Positions 23,405 through 31,644 of a stretch of DNA of 34,616 bases are shown here, piece after piece; the first letter of the stretch is position 1, and each line of letters starts with the position of its first letter. The stretch is from positions 1-34,616 of the forward strand of contig JAPLSH010000001.1 of NCBI GenBank assembly GCA_026398735.1. Direction: 5' to 3'. The DNA is from Pseudomonadota bacterium (GTDB taxonomy: Bacteria > Pseudomonadota > Gammaproteobacteria > Steroidobacterales > Steroidobacteraceae). A program made the position numbers and the translations under genes. A model generated the notes under the pieces. That model was not told the DNA's origin. It worked only from the letters and a program-made list of their open reading frames with translations, and did not search any database.

Positions 23405-24088
23405 CTACTGGAAAACAAAGCTGGTAAACATCACTTCTTCAATGCCGCCGAAATCTTCATTGCGGATCAGCACATCGTTGATTGAATCGCGCAAGGCAAC
23501 AGCCAGACGGATGCGCCCCTCAGGCGAAGTCATTTCTTCTTCGCTGAACTGACCTGCAGCGGCAATGATTCCAGCCTCAACTGCGATCTGGTGTTTTGTC
23601 ACACGCTCAACGATCTGCTCACCGAAGAACGTTTTAAATGCCACCTTGAACTGCACGAACTTGCGCGAGTTAGGCACATTCATGGTGAAGTCGCGTTCAA
23701 TAGCCTTGTAAGTAGCGGCGAACTTCTCGCTCTTGGGCATTTCCTTATCTGACTTTTTATCGCCGCCGCCGTGGGCGTCGCCACCGCCGTGGGCATCAGC
23801 AGCGCCATGAGCATCAGCAGCACCATGAGCATCGGCCGCGCCGTGAGCATCGGCGGCACCGTGGGCGTCGCCTCCTTCTTCACCCTCGGCATGAGCCTCC
23901 GCAGCAGGCTTGGAGCTGAAGAATCCTGTGAAGAACAGCGTTGCACCAACGGAGCCACCGGCTACAACCAGTACGCCAACGAAAATCAAGATGAAAAATA
24001 TCAACTTGGATTTTTTCTTAGGCGCGCCTTCTTCGCCTTCAGCAGCGGGTTCCGCAGCTTTTTTCTTGTCTTCTTTCTTCTCAGCCAT
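23405..24088 (-). CDS. fliL: Flagellar stator-associated protein FliL with histidine-rich repeat linker
   Basis: This 227-residue protein has a Lys/Glu-rich cytosolic start (1-27), one membrane helix (about 29-54) and a periplasmic FliL domain (about 115-227: ERDFTMNVPNSRKFVQFKVA, RVTKHQIAVEAGIIAA, SPEGRIRLAVALRDSIND, EVMFTSFVFQ). FliL rings surround stator units and raise torque. The linker between helix and domain contains six copies of a six-residue repeat DAHGAA/DAHGGG (74-109), which gives one His per repeat and many acidic residues. This insertion explains the greater length than typical FliL (about 150-180). ATG at 24086-24088 has GGAAGA about six bases upstream. Confidence 0.95.
   Translation of the reverse strand: MAEKKEDKKKAAEPAAEGEEGAPKKKSKLIFFILIFVGVLVVAGGSVGATLFFTGFFSSKPAAEAHAEGEEGGDAHGAADAHGAADAHGAADAHGAADAHGGGDAHGGGDKKSDKEMPKSEKFAATYKAIERDFTMNVPNSRKFVQFKVAFKTFFGEQIVERVTKHQIAVEAGIIAAAGQFSEEEMTSPEGRIRLAVALRDSINDVLIRNEDFGGIEEVMFTSFVFQ
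23762..23869 (-). repeat. Six tandem 18-base repeats inside fliL
   Basis: Each 18-base unit encodes DAHGAA (four copies) or DAHGGG (two copies). The units are nearly identical in sequence, with third-base differences between them, showing in-frame expansion. They form the periplasmic linker of FliL. Confidence 0.9.
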
Positions 24089-24115
24089 GATTGTCTTCCA
24101 AGGTATTTCTAAGAA

Positions 24116-25762
24116 TTAAACAAACAGATCAATTGCGTTATCTGATGGAGCAGCCCGGAGTAGCGGCGCAACAGCTTCAGTGACACTGTTGCCTACGGAT
24201 CTCGCAGCACTGGATGCTGCTGCAGGCGTGAACGCCGGTGAGCTCTCGCGCCTGGATGCTGCACCATTTCCGGTGCCCGATGACCCAAAGCTCCAAGCTG
24301 TCAGGGCGTAGCCGGAGGATTCGAATTGATCCTTGAGTTTCGACAGCCCCTGTTGCAAGAGGTTTTGTACTTCTGCGCTGTGCACATCCAAAGTAGCGTT
24401 GACGTTCTTACCGTCGACGTACAGACGGATATCCAGCGGTCCCAGATGCTCTGGATCCAGCTTGATGTTTACTTCCCAGCGGTCGGTACGAATGCTTTCG
24501 ATGATCTTGCGACCGACCTGATCGGAGAACGCTGCGGCACGGTCTTCATAGCTGAGGTCGCTGGAAGGTACGGTTACCGGCGCAGATGACTGTGCTACCG
24601 GCTGTGCCTCGCGACCGCGAATGAGTGCATTGGGTTGATCTACGGCAGCCAGAGTCGTTTGCATAGGCGCTGCTGCTGCGCTATTGCCTAGAGCCTCTAC
24701 GTCTATGGGCTGGATGCTCTGGATGGCCGACATCTGCTCGGCAGTAGTGGGGGCAGCGGCGTCCCGAGATGCTGAATACAGGCGGCTCTTCGATAACACC
24801 GGATTCCATTGCTGCTCTATCCTGTCACTCGGCTGCAGGGCCAGCAGCGCGTCCTCATGAATTGCTGAATCAGCAGGTTTTGCTGCAGAGCCAGAGACGC
24901 CGCGAGACGCAGTGGCGCGCCAGCGCAGAACGTCTTCATCCGCCAGCGGTGCCTGGTTGGAAAGTTGGGCGATGAGTGTTGCCGCATCAGGCAGGTCAGA
25001 GCCCACCGGCACGTGCTGCGTCGCTAGGGCTTGCTGCTGCATAGCTGGCGCAATGCTGACCTGTACTGCGCCGAGTGCAGCAAAGCGTTGCAGATGCTGT
25101 GCACTGAAGGGGGTTTGATCAGCTGCGGGGGCAGACACCTGCAGCGCCTGTGTCCACGGCTCGGAAGAGTCCGTTGCGGTGACCGGCGTCTGTGCTGCGG
25201 CCGGTGGCAAGGGTGCGTAGTCGGTCGACTTAAACCAGCTTGCCAAGGCTTGCGAGGTGCTGGTGATAGCCGTCGTGGTTTGGTCGATTGCGGGCCGTAC
25301 CGGAGCCGCCACTGATTGGGAAACTGCAGTCAGCGCGACTGGGGCAGTCGGTACGACAGTGGCGCTGTCGATGGGCACCGGCGTTGTCTGCGACAGCAGC
25401 AGACGAGCCAGATCCCGATCAATGCCCAGGTCGACAGCAAAATCTTCTAGCTTGTCATCCGGCAATGTTCCGCCGGACTCTGGCACTGCGCTGCCAGCTT
25501 CAAAAATAGAATCCGGCAACGAATTGCCGATTCGTTCAGGTCGTGTCGCGACCAACTCCAAAAATGCCGGCGTTTTACGGCCAAGGCTTGGCTCTGCTGA
25601 CAGCTCTGCCGGAGGCGGAGCGGTAACAGGCCCGCGCAGCAGCGCCAAAAACAGTGCTGCATCAGCCTCAGAGGGCTGTGCAACGGCCGACACACCGGTT
25701 GCGGCAGACGGATCTGCGGCAGCCTGATCAATCCCGGGTACTACAACGTCAAGAATGCTCAT
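24116..25762 (-). CDS. fliK: Flagellar hook-length control protein FliK
   Basis: This 548-residue protein is the molecular ruler that ends hook growth and tells FlhB to switch. The long N-terminal part (1-400) is low-complexity Ala/Pro/Gln/Ser, as expected for a secreted disordered ruler. The conserved C-terminal Flg_hook domain (about 405-490) contains WEVNIKLDPEHLGPLDIRLY, NATLDVHSAEVQNLLQQGL and KLKDQFESSGYALT, and is the piece that contacts FlhB. Because FlhB here has NPME instead of NPTH, the FliK-FlhB switch may work differently. The start at 25760-25762 overlaps the fliJ stop (ATGA). A sigma-54-like motif sits about 45 bases upstream, within fliJ. Confidence 0.93.
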   Translation of the reverse strand: MSILDVVVPGIDQAAADPSAATGVSAVAQPSEADAALFLALLRGPVTAPPPAELSAEPSLGRKTPAFLELVATRPERIGNSLPDSIFEAGSAVPESGGTLPDDKLEDFAVDLGIDRDLARLLLSQTTPVPIDSATVVPTAPVALTAVSQSVAAPVRPAIDQTTTAITSTSQALASWFKSTDYAPLPPAAAQTPVTATDSSEPWTQALQVSAPAADQTPFSAQHLQRFAALGAVQVSIAPAMQQQALATQHVPVGSDLPDAATLIAQLSNQAPLADEDVLRWRATASRGVSGSAAKPADSAIHEDALLALQPSDRIEQQWNPVLSKSRLYSASRDAAAPTTAEQMSAIQSIQPIDVEALGNSAAAAPMQTTLAAVDQPNALIRGREAQPVAQSSAPVTVPSSDLSYEDRAAAFSDQVGRKIIESIRTDRWEVNIKLDPEHLGPLDIRLYVDGKNVNATLDVHSAEVQNLLQQGLSKLKDQFESSGYALTAWSFGSSGTGNGAASRRESSPAFTPAAASSAARSVGNSVTEAVAPLLRAAPSDNAIDLFV

Positions 25763-26271
25763 GTTGGGCTCTGGCCTTCAGCGGAGTGCATCTGATCACT
25801 GTCTAGCAATCCTGATGCCAACTCCCGGGAGCGCCGCCCTGACGTCGCCAAGTCATCCAAGCCGGACTGTTCGCGCCTGTCGTGATCCCGTCTCGCGGCC
25901 AGCTTTGCGCTGCTAGCCACATGCTCCAACGACTTGGCAAAGCTGCGGCGCTTGGTCATTTCTTCGGCAGCAACGTCCGCCATAAGCTGCGCCTGGGCAA
26001 CTTGGCGCTCCTGCTCCTCACCAACTCCACCAAGCCAATCAGAGAAGTTGCGGTACAACATCAGCGAGCCAACACTGGGAATCGACTCTGCTTTGCGCGC
26101 CGCCATGACCGAATAGTCCGCCTGATACTCGACAATGACTTTGAGTTTCTGCTCCGTGGCCCGCAACTCCGCCTGGCGCTCTGCCCATTCACCTTCAGAA
26201 ACTTTGGCAAGCAAGTCCCCCACCGCAGCAATGCGGCGCAGACGTTGGGCTCTGTGCGAAGGCGAATTCAT
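25759..26271 (-). CDS. fliJ: Flagellar export chaperone/stalk protein FliJ
   Basis: This 170-residue, highly charged helical protein fits FliJ, the coiled-coil rotor stalk inside the FliI hexamer. It has the FliJ-like AQRLRRIAAVGDLLAKVSEG start and long heptads (ERQAELRATEQKLKVIVEYQ, ERQVAQAQLMADVAAEEMTK). Sequence conservation in FliJ is always low, so the call rests mainly on position between fliI and fliK, size and coiled-coil nature. Both ends overlap neighbours by four bases (ATGA), as expected for coupled export-ATPase genes. Confidence 0.85.
   Translation of the reverse strand: MNSPSHRAQRLRRIAAVGDLLAKVSEGEWAERQAELRATEQKLKVIVEYQADYSVMAARKAESIPSVGSLMLYRNFSDWLGGVGEEQERQVAQAQLMADVAAEEMTKRRSFAKSLEHVASSAKLAARRDHDRREQSGLDDLATSGRRSRELASGLLDSDQMHSAEGQSPT
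25805..25820 (-). promoter_or_regulatory. Candidate internal sigma-54 promoter ahead of fliK
   Basis: On the minus strand TGGCAT-N5-TTGCT (25820 down to 25805) is identical in both boxes to the one ahead of flhA. It lies within the 3' part of fliJ and would start transcription roughly 30 bases before the fliK ATG. Confidence 0.4.
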
Positions 26272-27581
26272 TGCAGCAGCGACTCAAGCTCGGTGAAGCC
26301 AGCGTCCATTGGAACCTGCTTGTCCACATCCTGCTTGAGGTAATCAATCAAACCGGATCGGCGCAAAATCGCATCGTCCAACTCCGGATTGGCCCCAGGC
26401 CGATAGGCGCCGACAGAAACCAAATCCCGATTCTCTTCAAACACGGACATCAGGCGCCGGAACCGCATAACTAATTCACGCTGATCGCTGCTGATGAGTC
26501 GCATGGCCAGCCTGGATACCGAGGCGCCCAAATCAATGGCCGGATACTGACCCAGAGCCGCCAAATCGCGCGACAACAGCACGTGTCCATCCAGGATCGC
26601 TCGGGCTGCATCGACAATCGGGTCATTGGCGTCATCACCCTCCGCCAGCACGGTATAGATCGCGGTAATGCTGCCGCCGTGGGCGACCTTGCCTGCGCGC
26701 TCAACTATCTCGTTGATGAGCGAAAAAACCGAAGGCGTGTAGCCTTTCGTAGTAGGCGGCTCGCCGACAGCCAAGCCAACCTCACGCTGAGCGTGGGCAA
26801 CTCGAGTCAACGAATCCATCAACAGCAGCACACGCTTGCCTCTGTCTCTGAAGTACTCGGCTACCGCTGAAGTCAGGTGCGTTGCGCGCAATCGTACAAT
26901 TGGCGAATAGTCGCCAGGCGCAGCAATCACAACAGAACGCTTTAGGGTTTCAGGCCCAAGCGTTTCGTTTACGAAATCCAGGACTTCGCGACCACGCTCG
27001 CCAATGCATCCGATCACGATGACGTCGGCGGCAGAGAATTTGGTGATCATTCCCAGCAGCATGCTCTTGCCAACACCACTGCCTGCGATCAGACCAATGC
27101 GCTGGCCCTGACCCACCGTCAAAAATGAGTTAATGGCGCGAACGCCAACATCCAGCGGCTCGGTGACTGCAGCTCTATCTAACGGATTGAGTCTGTCCCC
27201 CCGCAGCGGCACAAACACATCTGGCTCGATGAGCGGACCGCCGTCAAATGGCAGTCCTAGGCCATCAAGCACCCGGCCCAGCATCGAATCGCTAACGCCG
27301 ACGCGAGCGGTGTTTGTCAAAAGCCCTACCGCAGCGCCCGGCGTAAGACCCGAGATGGAGCCCAAGGGCATCAACATGATCTCGGAGTCACGAAAGCCAA
27401 CCACTTCACACACGATCGGCTTGCCATCCTCGCCGATGACCTCACAGGCTGAACCCAGTGGCGCACGCACACCCCTGGCCGTCAGGATCATGCCAGTGAC
27501 ACGCGTCAGCACACCTCGCTTGGCCGGTTCTGCCACGCGAATTTGCGCAAGCTGTTCACCTAATTGCAGCAAGGTGCTCAT
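26268..27581 (-). CDS. fliI: Flagellum-specific export ATPase FliI
   Basis: This 437-residue ATPase is homologous to the F1 beta subunit and energises unloading of export substrates. It has Walker A GLIAGSGVGKSMLL, IGERGREVLDFVNETLG, Walker B VLLLMDSLTRVAHAQREVGL and the FliI-type GEPPTTKGYTPSVFSLI and GSITAIYTVLAEGDDANDPI. The N-terminal beta domain (about 20-90) precedes the catalytic domain. Length is typical. ATG at 27579-27581 has GGGAG six bases upstream; the gene starts three bases after fliH and overlaps fliJ. Confidence 0.97.
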   Translation of the reverse strand: MSTLLQLGEQLAQIRVAEPAKRGVLTRVTGMILTARGVRAPLGSACEVIGEDGKPIVCEVVGFRDSEIMLMPLGSISGLTPGAAVGLLTNTARVGVSDSMLGRVLDGLGLPFDGGPLIEPDVFVPLRGDRLNPLDRAAVTEPLDVGVRAINSFLTVGQGQRIGLIAGSGVGKSMLLGMITKFSAADVIVIGCIGERGREVLDFVNETLGPETLKRSVVIAAPGDYSPIVRLRATHLTSAVAEYFRDRGKRVLLLMDSLTRVAHAQREVGLAVGEPPTTKGYTPSVFSLINEIVERAGKVAHGGSITAIYTVLAEGDDANDPIVDAARAILDGHVLLSRDLAALGQYPAIDLGASVSRLAMRLISSDQRELVMRFRRLMSVFEENRDLVSVGAYRPGANPELDDAILRRSGLIDYLKQDVDKQVPMDAGFTELESLLQ

Positions 27582-27584
27582 GGC

Positions 27585-28106
27585 TCACTCCCTGCCTCGC
27601 CGCGACAGATCTGCGGCAATAGTCAAAGCGGCCTCGCGAACGTCTCGCATGCGGTTCTCGAAGCGGTCGTCTACAACTTTGTCCATGACGCGCAGGCTTG
27701 CGCCGCCAGGCACCACCAGATCGTCACCCACCAAACTCAGATGACTCAACGGCGTTGTCGCGCGCTTTAAGGTCTCTATGTCTGCTGGGTTCATATGAAC
27801 TGTCATTGGCCCGGAAACTTCGTTACCAGGTCCTGCACTGGACTGAATAACCGTCTCGACGTAAGCCGCGAGTGCGTCAGGCTCCGCCAAATGCTGCCTA
27901 GCGAGCTGACCCGCCATCTCTACTGCAGCCTTGGCCAGTGGTGCCACCAGATTCAATTCCAGTTCCTGCTGTCGCGCAGAAAATCCACGCGCAACCTCAT
28001 CCAATGCACTAATAGCGGTGTCCAAGGCAGCGCCCAGCTGAGCCAAGGCCGTCAACCCGCAGCTGCAGGTCACGGGCTTCCTGCTCCATCCTTGCGGTAT
28101 CGACAA
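27585..28106 (-). pseudogene. fliH: fliH 3' part (out of frame with the 5' part)
   Basis: This frame encodes the C-terminal two thirds of the FliH export-ATPase regulator: ALDTAISALDEVARG coiled coil, APLAKAAVEMAGQLARQHL, and the FliH domain with VHMNPADIETLKR, LVGDDLVVPGGASLRV and VVDDRFENRMRDVREAAL. The only starts near its 5' end are TTG codons and no ribosome-binding site is seen, so it is a continuation, not an independent gene. The 5' part (28009-28317) is in another frame. Dropping one G from the GGG at 28056-28058 joins the two into a 243-residue protein of normal FliH length. This could be a sequencing error, a real mutation or programmed frameshifting. It ends three bases before fliI. 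Confidence 0.75.
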
Positions 28107-28317
28107 GGCGCCGCTCTTCTTCAGCGGACAGTGCCGTGACGACTTCGACAGGTGAAGCCTCTACCTCACTTACATCACCAGACTGCTGGCGCTCAAACTC
28201 ACGCAACAGAAAGCCCGCGCGATCGACCGCAAAGCTGCGAGCCGAAAACACAGGCTCTTGGACGATCGCTTCGCGCGATACAAGCAGTACTGGTTCAAAG
28301 GGGGACCGGCGTGACAT
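28009..28317 (-). pseudogene. fliH: fliH 5' part (frame ends early)
   Basis: This 102-residue frame encodes the N-terminus of FliH, beginning MSRRSPFEPVLLVSREAI at the ATG at 28315-28317, 11 bases after the fliG stop and preceded by TAGG. It reaches an acidic, helical region (SAEEERRLVDTARMEQEARD) that should continue into the coiled coil of the 3' frame. After about residue 87 the frame runs into unrelated codons and stops at 28009. FliH forms a dimer that escorts FliI and links it to FliN; the N-terminus normally makes the C-ring contact. Whether functional FliH is made depends on the nature of the frameshift. Confidence 0.7.
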
Positions 28318-28328
28318 CGCAAAACCTA

Positions 28329-29405
28329 TCAGACGTAGTCCGCGCCACGACCAGAGAGCATCATTTCACCAGCGTCAGAAAGCCTGCGCGCGCTACGCAA
28401 GATTTGCTTCTGAGCCTCTTCGACCTCTGAGAGGCGAATCGGACCACGGCTCTCCATTTCGTCAACAAACATCTCGCGAGCTCTGGCAGACATGTTGGAG
28501 AGGAACTTGTCTTTAACCATCTCGTCGGCGCCCTTCAGAGCCACCATCAGCAGCTCCGACGGTGCAGCGCGCATCAAGGTCTGAATGCTGCGGTTGTCGC
28601 AACCCACCAGATTCTCAAATGCAAACATATTGTCTTGAATTTTCTGGGCCAAATCTGAGTTCTGCGCTGTCAGCCGCTGCATGAGCAACTGCGCAAAATC
28701 CGCCTTTACGTAGTTCATGATCTTGGCAGCAGCCTTTACGCCACCAACACTGGAGGATTTAAGCGACGAGTTTGAGGAGAACTGCTTACGCATGATTGTT
28801 TCCAGCTCCTGCATCGCAGTGGGCTGAATGGTCTCTAGTGAAGCTACGCGAGCAACCACTTCGGCTCGCAAGGCCTCTGGCAAGTAGCGCAGCACGTCTG
28901 CTGCAACGTCGCATTCCAGAAATGACATGACGATGGCAATTATTTGCGGATGTTCGTCCGCGATCATTTCGGAAATAGATCTGGCGTCCATCCATTGCAG
29001 CACCTCAAGCCCGCGATTAGAGGCTGTCGGCGCGATTCGGCTCATCACGCTGCTGGCTTTGTCCTCGCCGATGGCGGCCTTGAGCATGTTCTCCAGGTAG
29101 TCGATACCACCGCCAATGTTGGTTTGCTTTTTGATGGTGCCAATGAACGAATCCAGTACTTCGGAGACTGCTTCCTGCGACAGATCAGCGACGGAGATCA
29201 TGGCTGCGCTGAGGTTTTGCACTTCTTTGGGCGCCAGGTGGCGAACCACAGCTGCGGCTTCCTCTTCGCCCAACAACATCAGAATGACGGCGGAGCGCTG
29301 CAAACTAGAAAGTGCAGCAACCTCTGCAAGGGTCTGTTCTCGCGACACGCCACCTGCTTGACCCGAGCCACTGCCCGGAGCTGTTGCCACTGCTGCCTCA
29401 GCCAT
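28329..29405 (-). CDS. fliG: Flagellar motor switch protein FliG
   Basis: This 358-residue C-ring protein contacts FliF through its N-terminus and the MotA stator through its C-terminus. Visible family features are SLQRSAVILMLLGEEEAAAV, ADEHPQIIAIVMSFL (the EHPQ motif), YLPEALRAEVVARVASLE and, in the torque-generating helix region, LKGADEMVKDKFLSNMSARA and RGPIRLSEVEEAQKQILR. The N-terminus has an extra Gly/Ala-rich stretch of about 20 residues. ATG at 29403-29405, 12 bases after fliF. Normal in all conserved regions. Confidence 0.97.
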   Translation of the reverse strand: MAEAAVATAPGSGSGQAGGVSREQTLAEVAALSSLQRSAVILMLLGEEEAAAVVRHLAPKEVQNLSAAMISVADLSQEAVSEVLDSFIGTIKKQTNIGGGIDYLENMLKAAIGEDKASSVMSRIAPTASNRGLEVLQWMDARSISEMIADEHPQIIAIVMSFLECDVAADVLRYLPEALRAEVVARVASLETIQPTAMQELETIMRKQFSSNSSLKSSSVGGVKAAAKIMNYVKADFAQLLMQRLTAQNSDLAQKIQDNMFAFENLVGCDNRSIQTLMRAAPSELLMVALKGADEMVKDKFLSNMSARAREMFVDEMESRGPIRLSEVEEAQKQILRSARRLSDAGEMMLSGRGADYV

Positions 29406-29417
29406 AATGCATAGTCC

Positions 29418-31274
29418 TTAATTAATCTCGCGAGCGATCAGGTTTTTCAGAACCAGCGCCACGCGGCGCGCATCCTGCGAAACCAGCATGCGCACTACAG
29501 TGACCTTATCGTCATAGCTGTTGGCAGTGTCGAGCATCTCTGCCGAGATACCGGCCTTCTTCTTGGGCTTCATTCGCGACTTCAACTGCTCCAGGGTTTC
29601 ACCTTCACGCAGCTCTAGCGCTTCTTCCTCGACTTCGGGCCTTGCACCGCCGACCACACCATCCGCATCAACGGCCCCTGCCACACCACCCTGAGCAGAC
29701 ATCAAGCGACGAAGCTCATCGGGACCTGGCGTGGTGGCCACATACGTCAAGCGGTTCACAACTGGCCGAATTACCAGCAGCGCCAACAACGCAATGGCGA
29801 CGGCAACCAGTCCATACTTGGCTAAGTCGATGTATTGCGGCTGTTGCCAAATCGGCAGTGCAGCTTGGGCCACCGGCGCTTCAAAGCTGGTGCTCATCAG
29901 GTTGACCTGATCGCCACGCTTTTCATCAAATCCAATTGCGCCTTTAACCAAGTTGGTCAGCCGCGCCACTTCTTCTTCGCTCAAGGGTTTAGCGGTCGGA
30001 GCAGCGTCGCCCGGCGCAGCGATCGCGTCATTAAGCGCCACTGCAACCGAGACGCGCTTGATGTGAGGCGAAGGATCAACCACGTACTTGATCGTTTTAT
30101 CGATCTCGTAATTGCGAGCTTGCGTGTTTTCGGTGTCACGCAACACAGGCTCTCCGGCAGGCGCAGCGCCGGCAGCCGGCGCATTGGCTCCTGCAACGGG
30201 CGTGGTCGGGTCCGGCGGCGCGTTGGACAAAGAGCCAGGCGTGCCCATCGCCTTTTCGTCAGTGGTCTTGATCTGCTTGGACTGCTCCGACCGAACTCGC
30301 AGACCCTTGCCATCCGGATCATAGTTTTCGAAGGTCTGTTCGACGATCGAAAAATCCATGTCGAGGTTTACCTGCGCACGGACATTTGCAGCGCCGAACA
30401 TGGGCGCCAGCAACTGCACTACCCGCTCGGAGTAGTCGGTTTCCATTTTTTGCCGCAGCGCCATTTGCTTGTTGTTGCTGTCTTTGGAGTCCCCTGACTC
30501 TGTCAGCAATCGACCGAATTGATCGACCACCGAGACGCCCGCTGGATTTAAGTATGGGATGCTCGAGGACACGACATGCACGATCGCCTGAACCTGACCT
30601 TCACTGAGCGTGCGACCGCTATAAGGCGTCACGATCACTGATGCTTTAGGTTCGGTGCGATCTCTTACAAAAGCGCTTTGGTGCGGCAGCGCTAAATGAA
30701 CACGCGCATCCTGCACGGTGTTGATTCGTCGGATGCTCTGAGCCAACTCCTCTTCAACGGAGGCGTTGTAGCGCATCTGTTCCATGAATTGGCTGGTACC
30801 CAACGGCATGCCATTCTTGAGCCCTGACAGTCCCGTGCTGACCTGGCGCGGCAGGCCTGCTGTCGCCAGAACAATACGCGCCTCATGAAATTCTTTTTGG
30901 CTGACCTGCAGCGACCCGGTGACCGGGTCTAACTTGACGTTAATGCCGCTCTTGCTCAGCGCTTGTTGAGCCAAGTCCTTGTCGGCGTCAGCCATCTCCG
31001 GATACAGCGCACGAAGCGGCGATGCAGACAGAGTCAAGAAGGCAGCCATTGCCAGCATCAGCACGAGACCAATAGTCACAAAGGGCGCCGCGGTCTTTAC
31101 TGCCGGCTGCGCAAGGAAGCGCGCGACCATGCCACTGGGTGCAGCAGCATCGGTGCCATCCTGAACCGCCAGGCCGCGGGCTTCAGATGATGTCGTGACG
31201 GTCACACCACCCCCTTCACCAGCAGGTCGGGCATCAAATCGTCCGGCTAGGACATCTGCTTCTACTGCTGCCAT
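29418..31274 (-). CDS. fliF: Flagellar MS-ring protein FliF
   Basis: This 618-residue protein builds the MS ring. An N-terminal cytosolic segment (about 1-60) precedes the first membrane helix (about 62-84, FVTIGLVLMLAMAAFLTL). The periplasmic YscJ/FliF domain has LRALYPEMADADKDLAQQAL, EFHEARIVLATAGLPRQVS and TVQDARVHLALPHQSAFVRD. The ring-building domain and second helix (about 490-512, YGLVAVAIALLALLVIRP) follow, and the C-terminal tail (LVSQDARRVALVLKNLI) is the FliG-binding peptide. FlhF is known to recruit FliF to the pole. The start at 31272-31274 lies four bases after fliE with only a weak ribosome-binding site, so it probably depends on coupling. Confidence 0.97.
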   Translation of the reverse strand: MAAVEADVLAGRFDARPAGEGGGVTVTTSSEARGLAVQDGTDAAAPSGMVARFLAQPAVKTAAPFVTIGLVLMLAMAAFLTLSASPLRALYPEMADADKDLAQQALSKSGINVKLDPVTGSLQVSQKEFHEARIVLATAGLPRQVSTGLSGLKNGMPLGTSQFMEQMRYNASVEEELAQSIRRINTVQDARVHLALPHQSAFVRDRTEPKASVIVTPYSGRTLSEGQVQAIVHVVSSSIPYLNPAGVSVVDQFGRLLTESGDSKDSNNKQMALRQKMETDYSERVVQLLAPMFGAANVRAQVNLDMDFSIVEQTFENYDPDGKGLRVRSEQSKQIKTTDEKAMGTPGSLSNAPPDPTTPVAGANAPAAGAAPAGEPVLRDTENTQARNYEIDKTIKYVVDPSPHIKRVSVAVALNDAIAAPGDAAPTAKPLSEEEVARLTNLVKGAIGFDEKRGDQVNLMSTSFEAPVAQAALPIWQQPQYIDLAKYGLVAVAIALLALLVIRPVVNRLTYVATTPGPDELRRLMSAQGGVAGAVDADGVVGGARPEVEEEALELREGETLEQLKSRMKPKKKAGISAEMLDTANSYDDKVTVVRMLVSQDARRVALVLKNLIAREIN

Positions 31275-31278
31275 TTTA

Positions 31279-31644
31279 TTAGATCGCCATGCTCATGATT
31301 TCGCGGTAAGACTCCAGGATCTTGTTACGGACCTGGACTGTCGCCTCAAACGCCACCGAAGACTTTTGCATCGAAATGACCACGTCGGTCAGCGATATGT
31401 CCTCGCCACGTGAATAGGCGGTTTGTAATTCTTTGGCAGCATTTTGCTGCTGATTCACCGAATCGAGGGCAGAGCGCATCGATTCAGTAAAGGACGTGCC
31501 TTTCTGCGATGGCGCAGTAGCACCGAGGCCACCGGCAGCACCAGAGGCAAGCTGACTGTGGTCAACAGCTGTCTGCTTGATGGAGTCGCGAGTAGCACGC
31601 AACTGCTCGAGTGCCTGCTGCATAGCAATGGATTGGATAGTCAT
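31279..31644 (-). CDS. fliE: Flagellar hook-basal body protein FliE
   Basis: This 121-residue protein links the MS ring to the rod and is among the first exported proteins. The C-terminal half has the FliE pattern: FTESMRSALDSVNQQQNAAK, SRGEDISLTDVVISMQKSSV, AFEATVQVRNKILESYREIM. The N-terminus (QSIAMQQALEQLRATRDSI) is also typical. ATG at 31642-31644 overlaps the stop of the FleR-like activator (ATGA), so structural genes and the regulator share one message. Confidence 0.96.
   Translation of the reverse strand: MTIQSIAMQQALEQLRATRDSIKQTAVDHSQLASGAAGGLGATAPSQKGTSFTESMRSALDSVNQQQNAAKELQTAYSRGEDISLTDVVISMQKSSVAFEATVQVRNKILESYREIMSMAI

Noticed and set aside
23762-23869. CRISPR-like repeat array
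   Set aside because: The 18-base units have no spacers and encode an in-frame FliL linker.
29835-30497. 220-codon open frame antisense to fliF
   Set aside because: Arg/Ser/His-rich shadow of fliF with no ribosome-binding site or family features.
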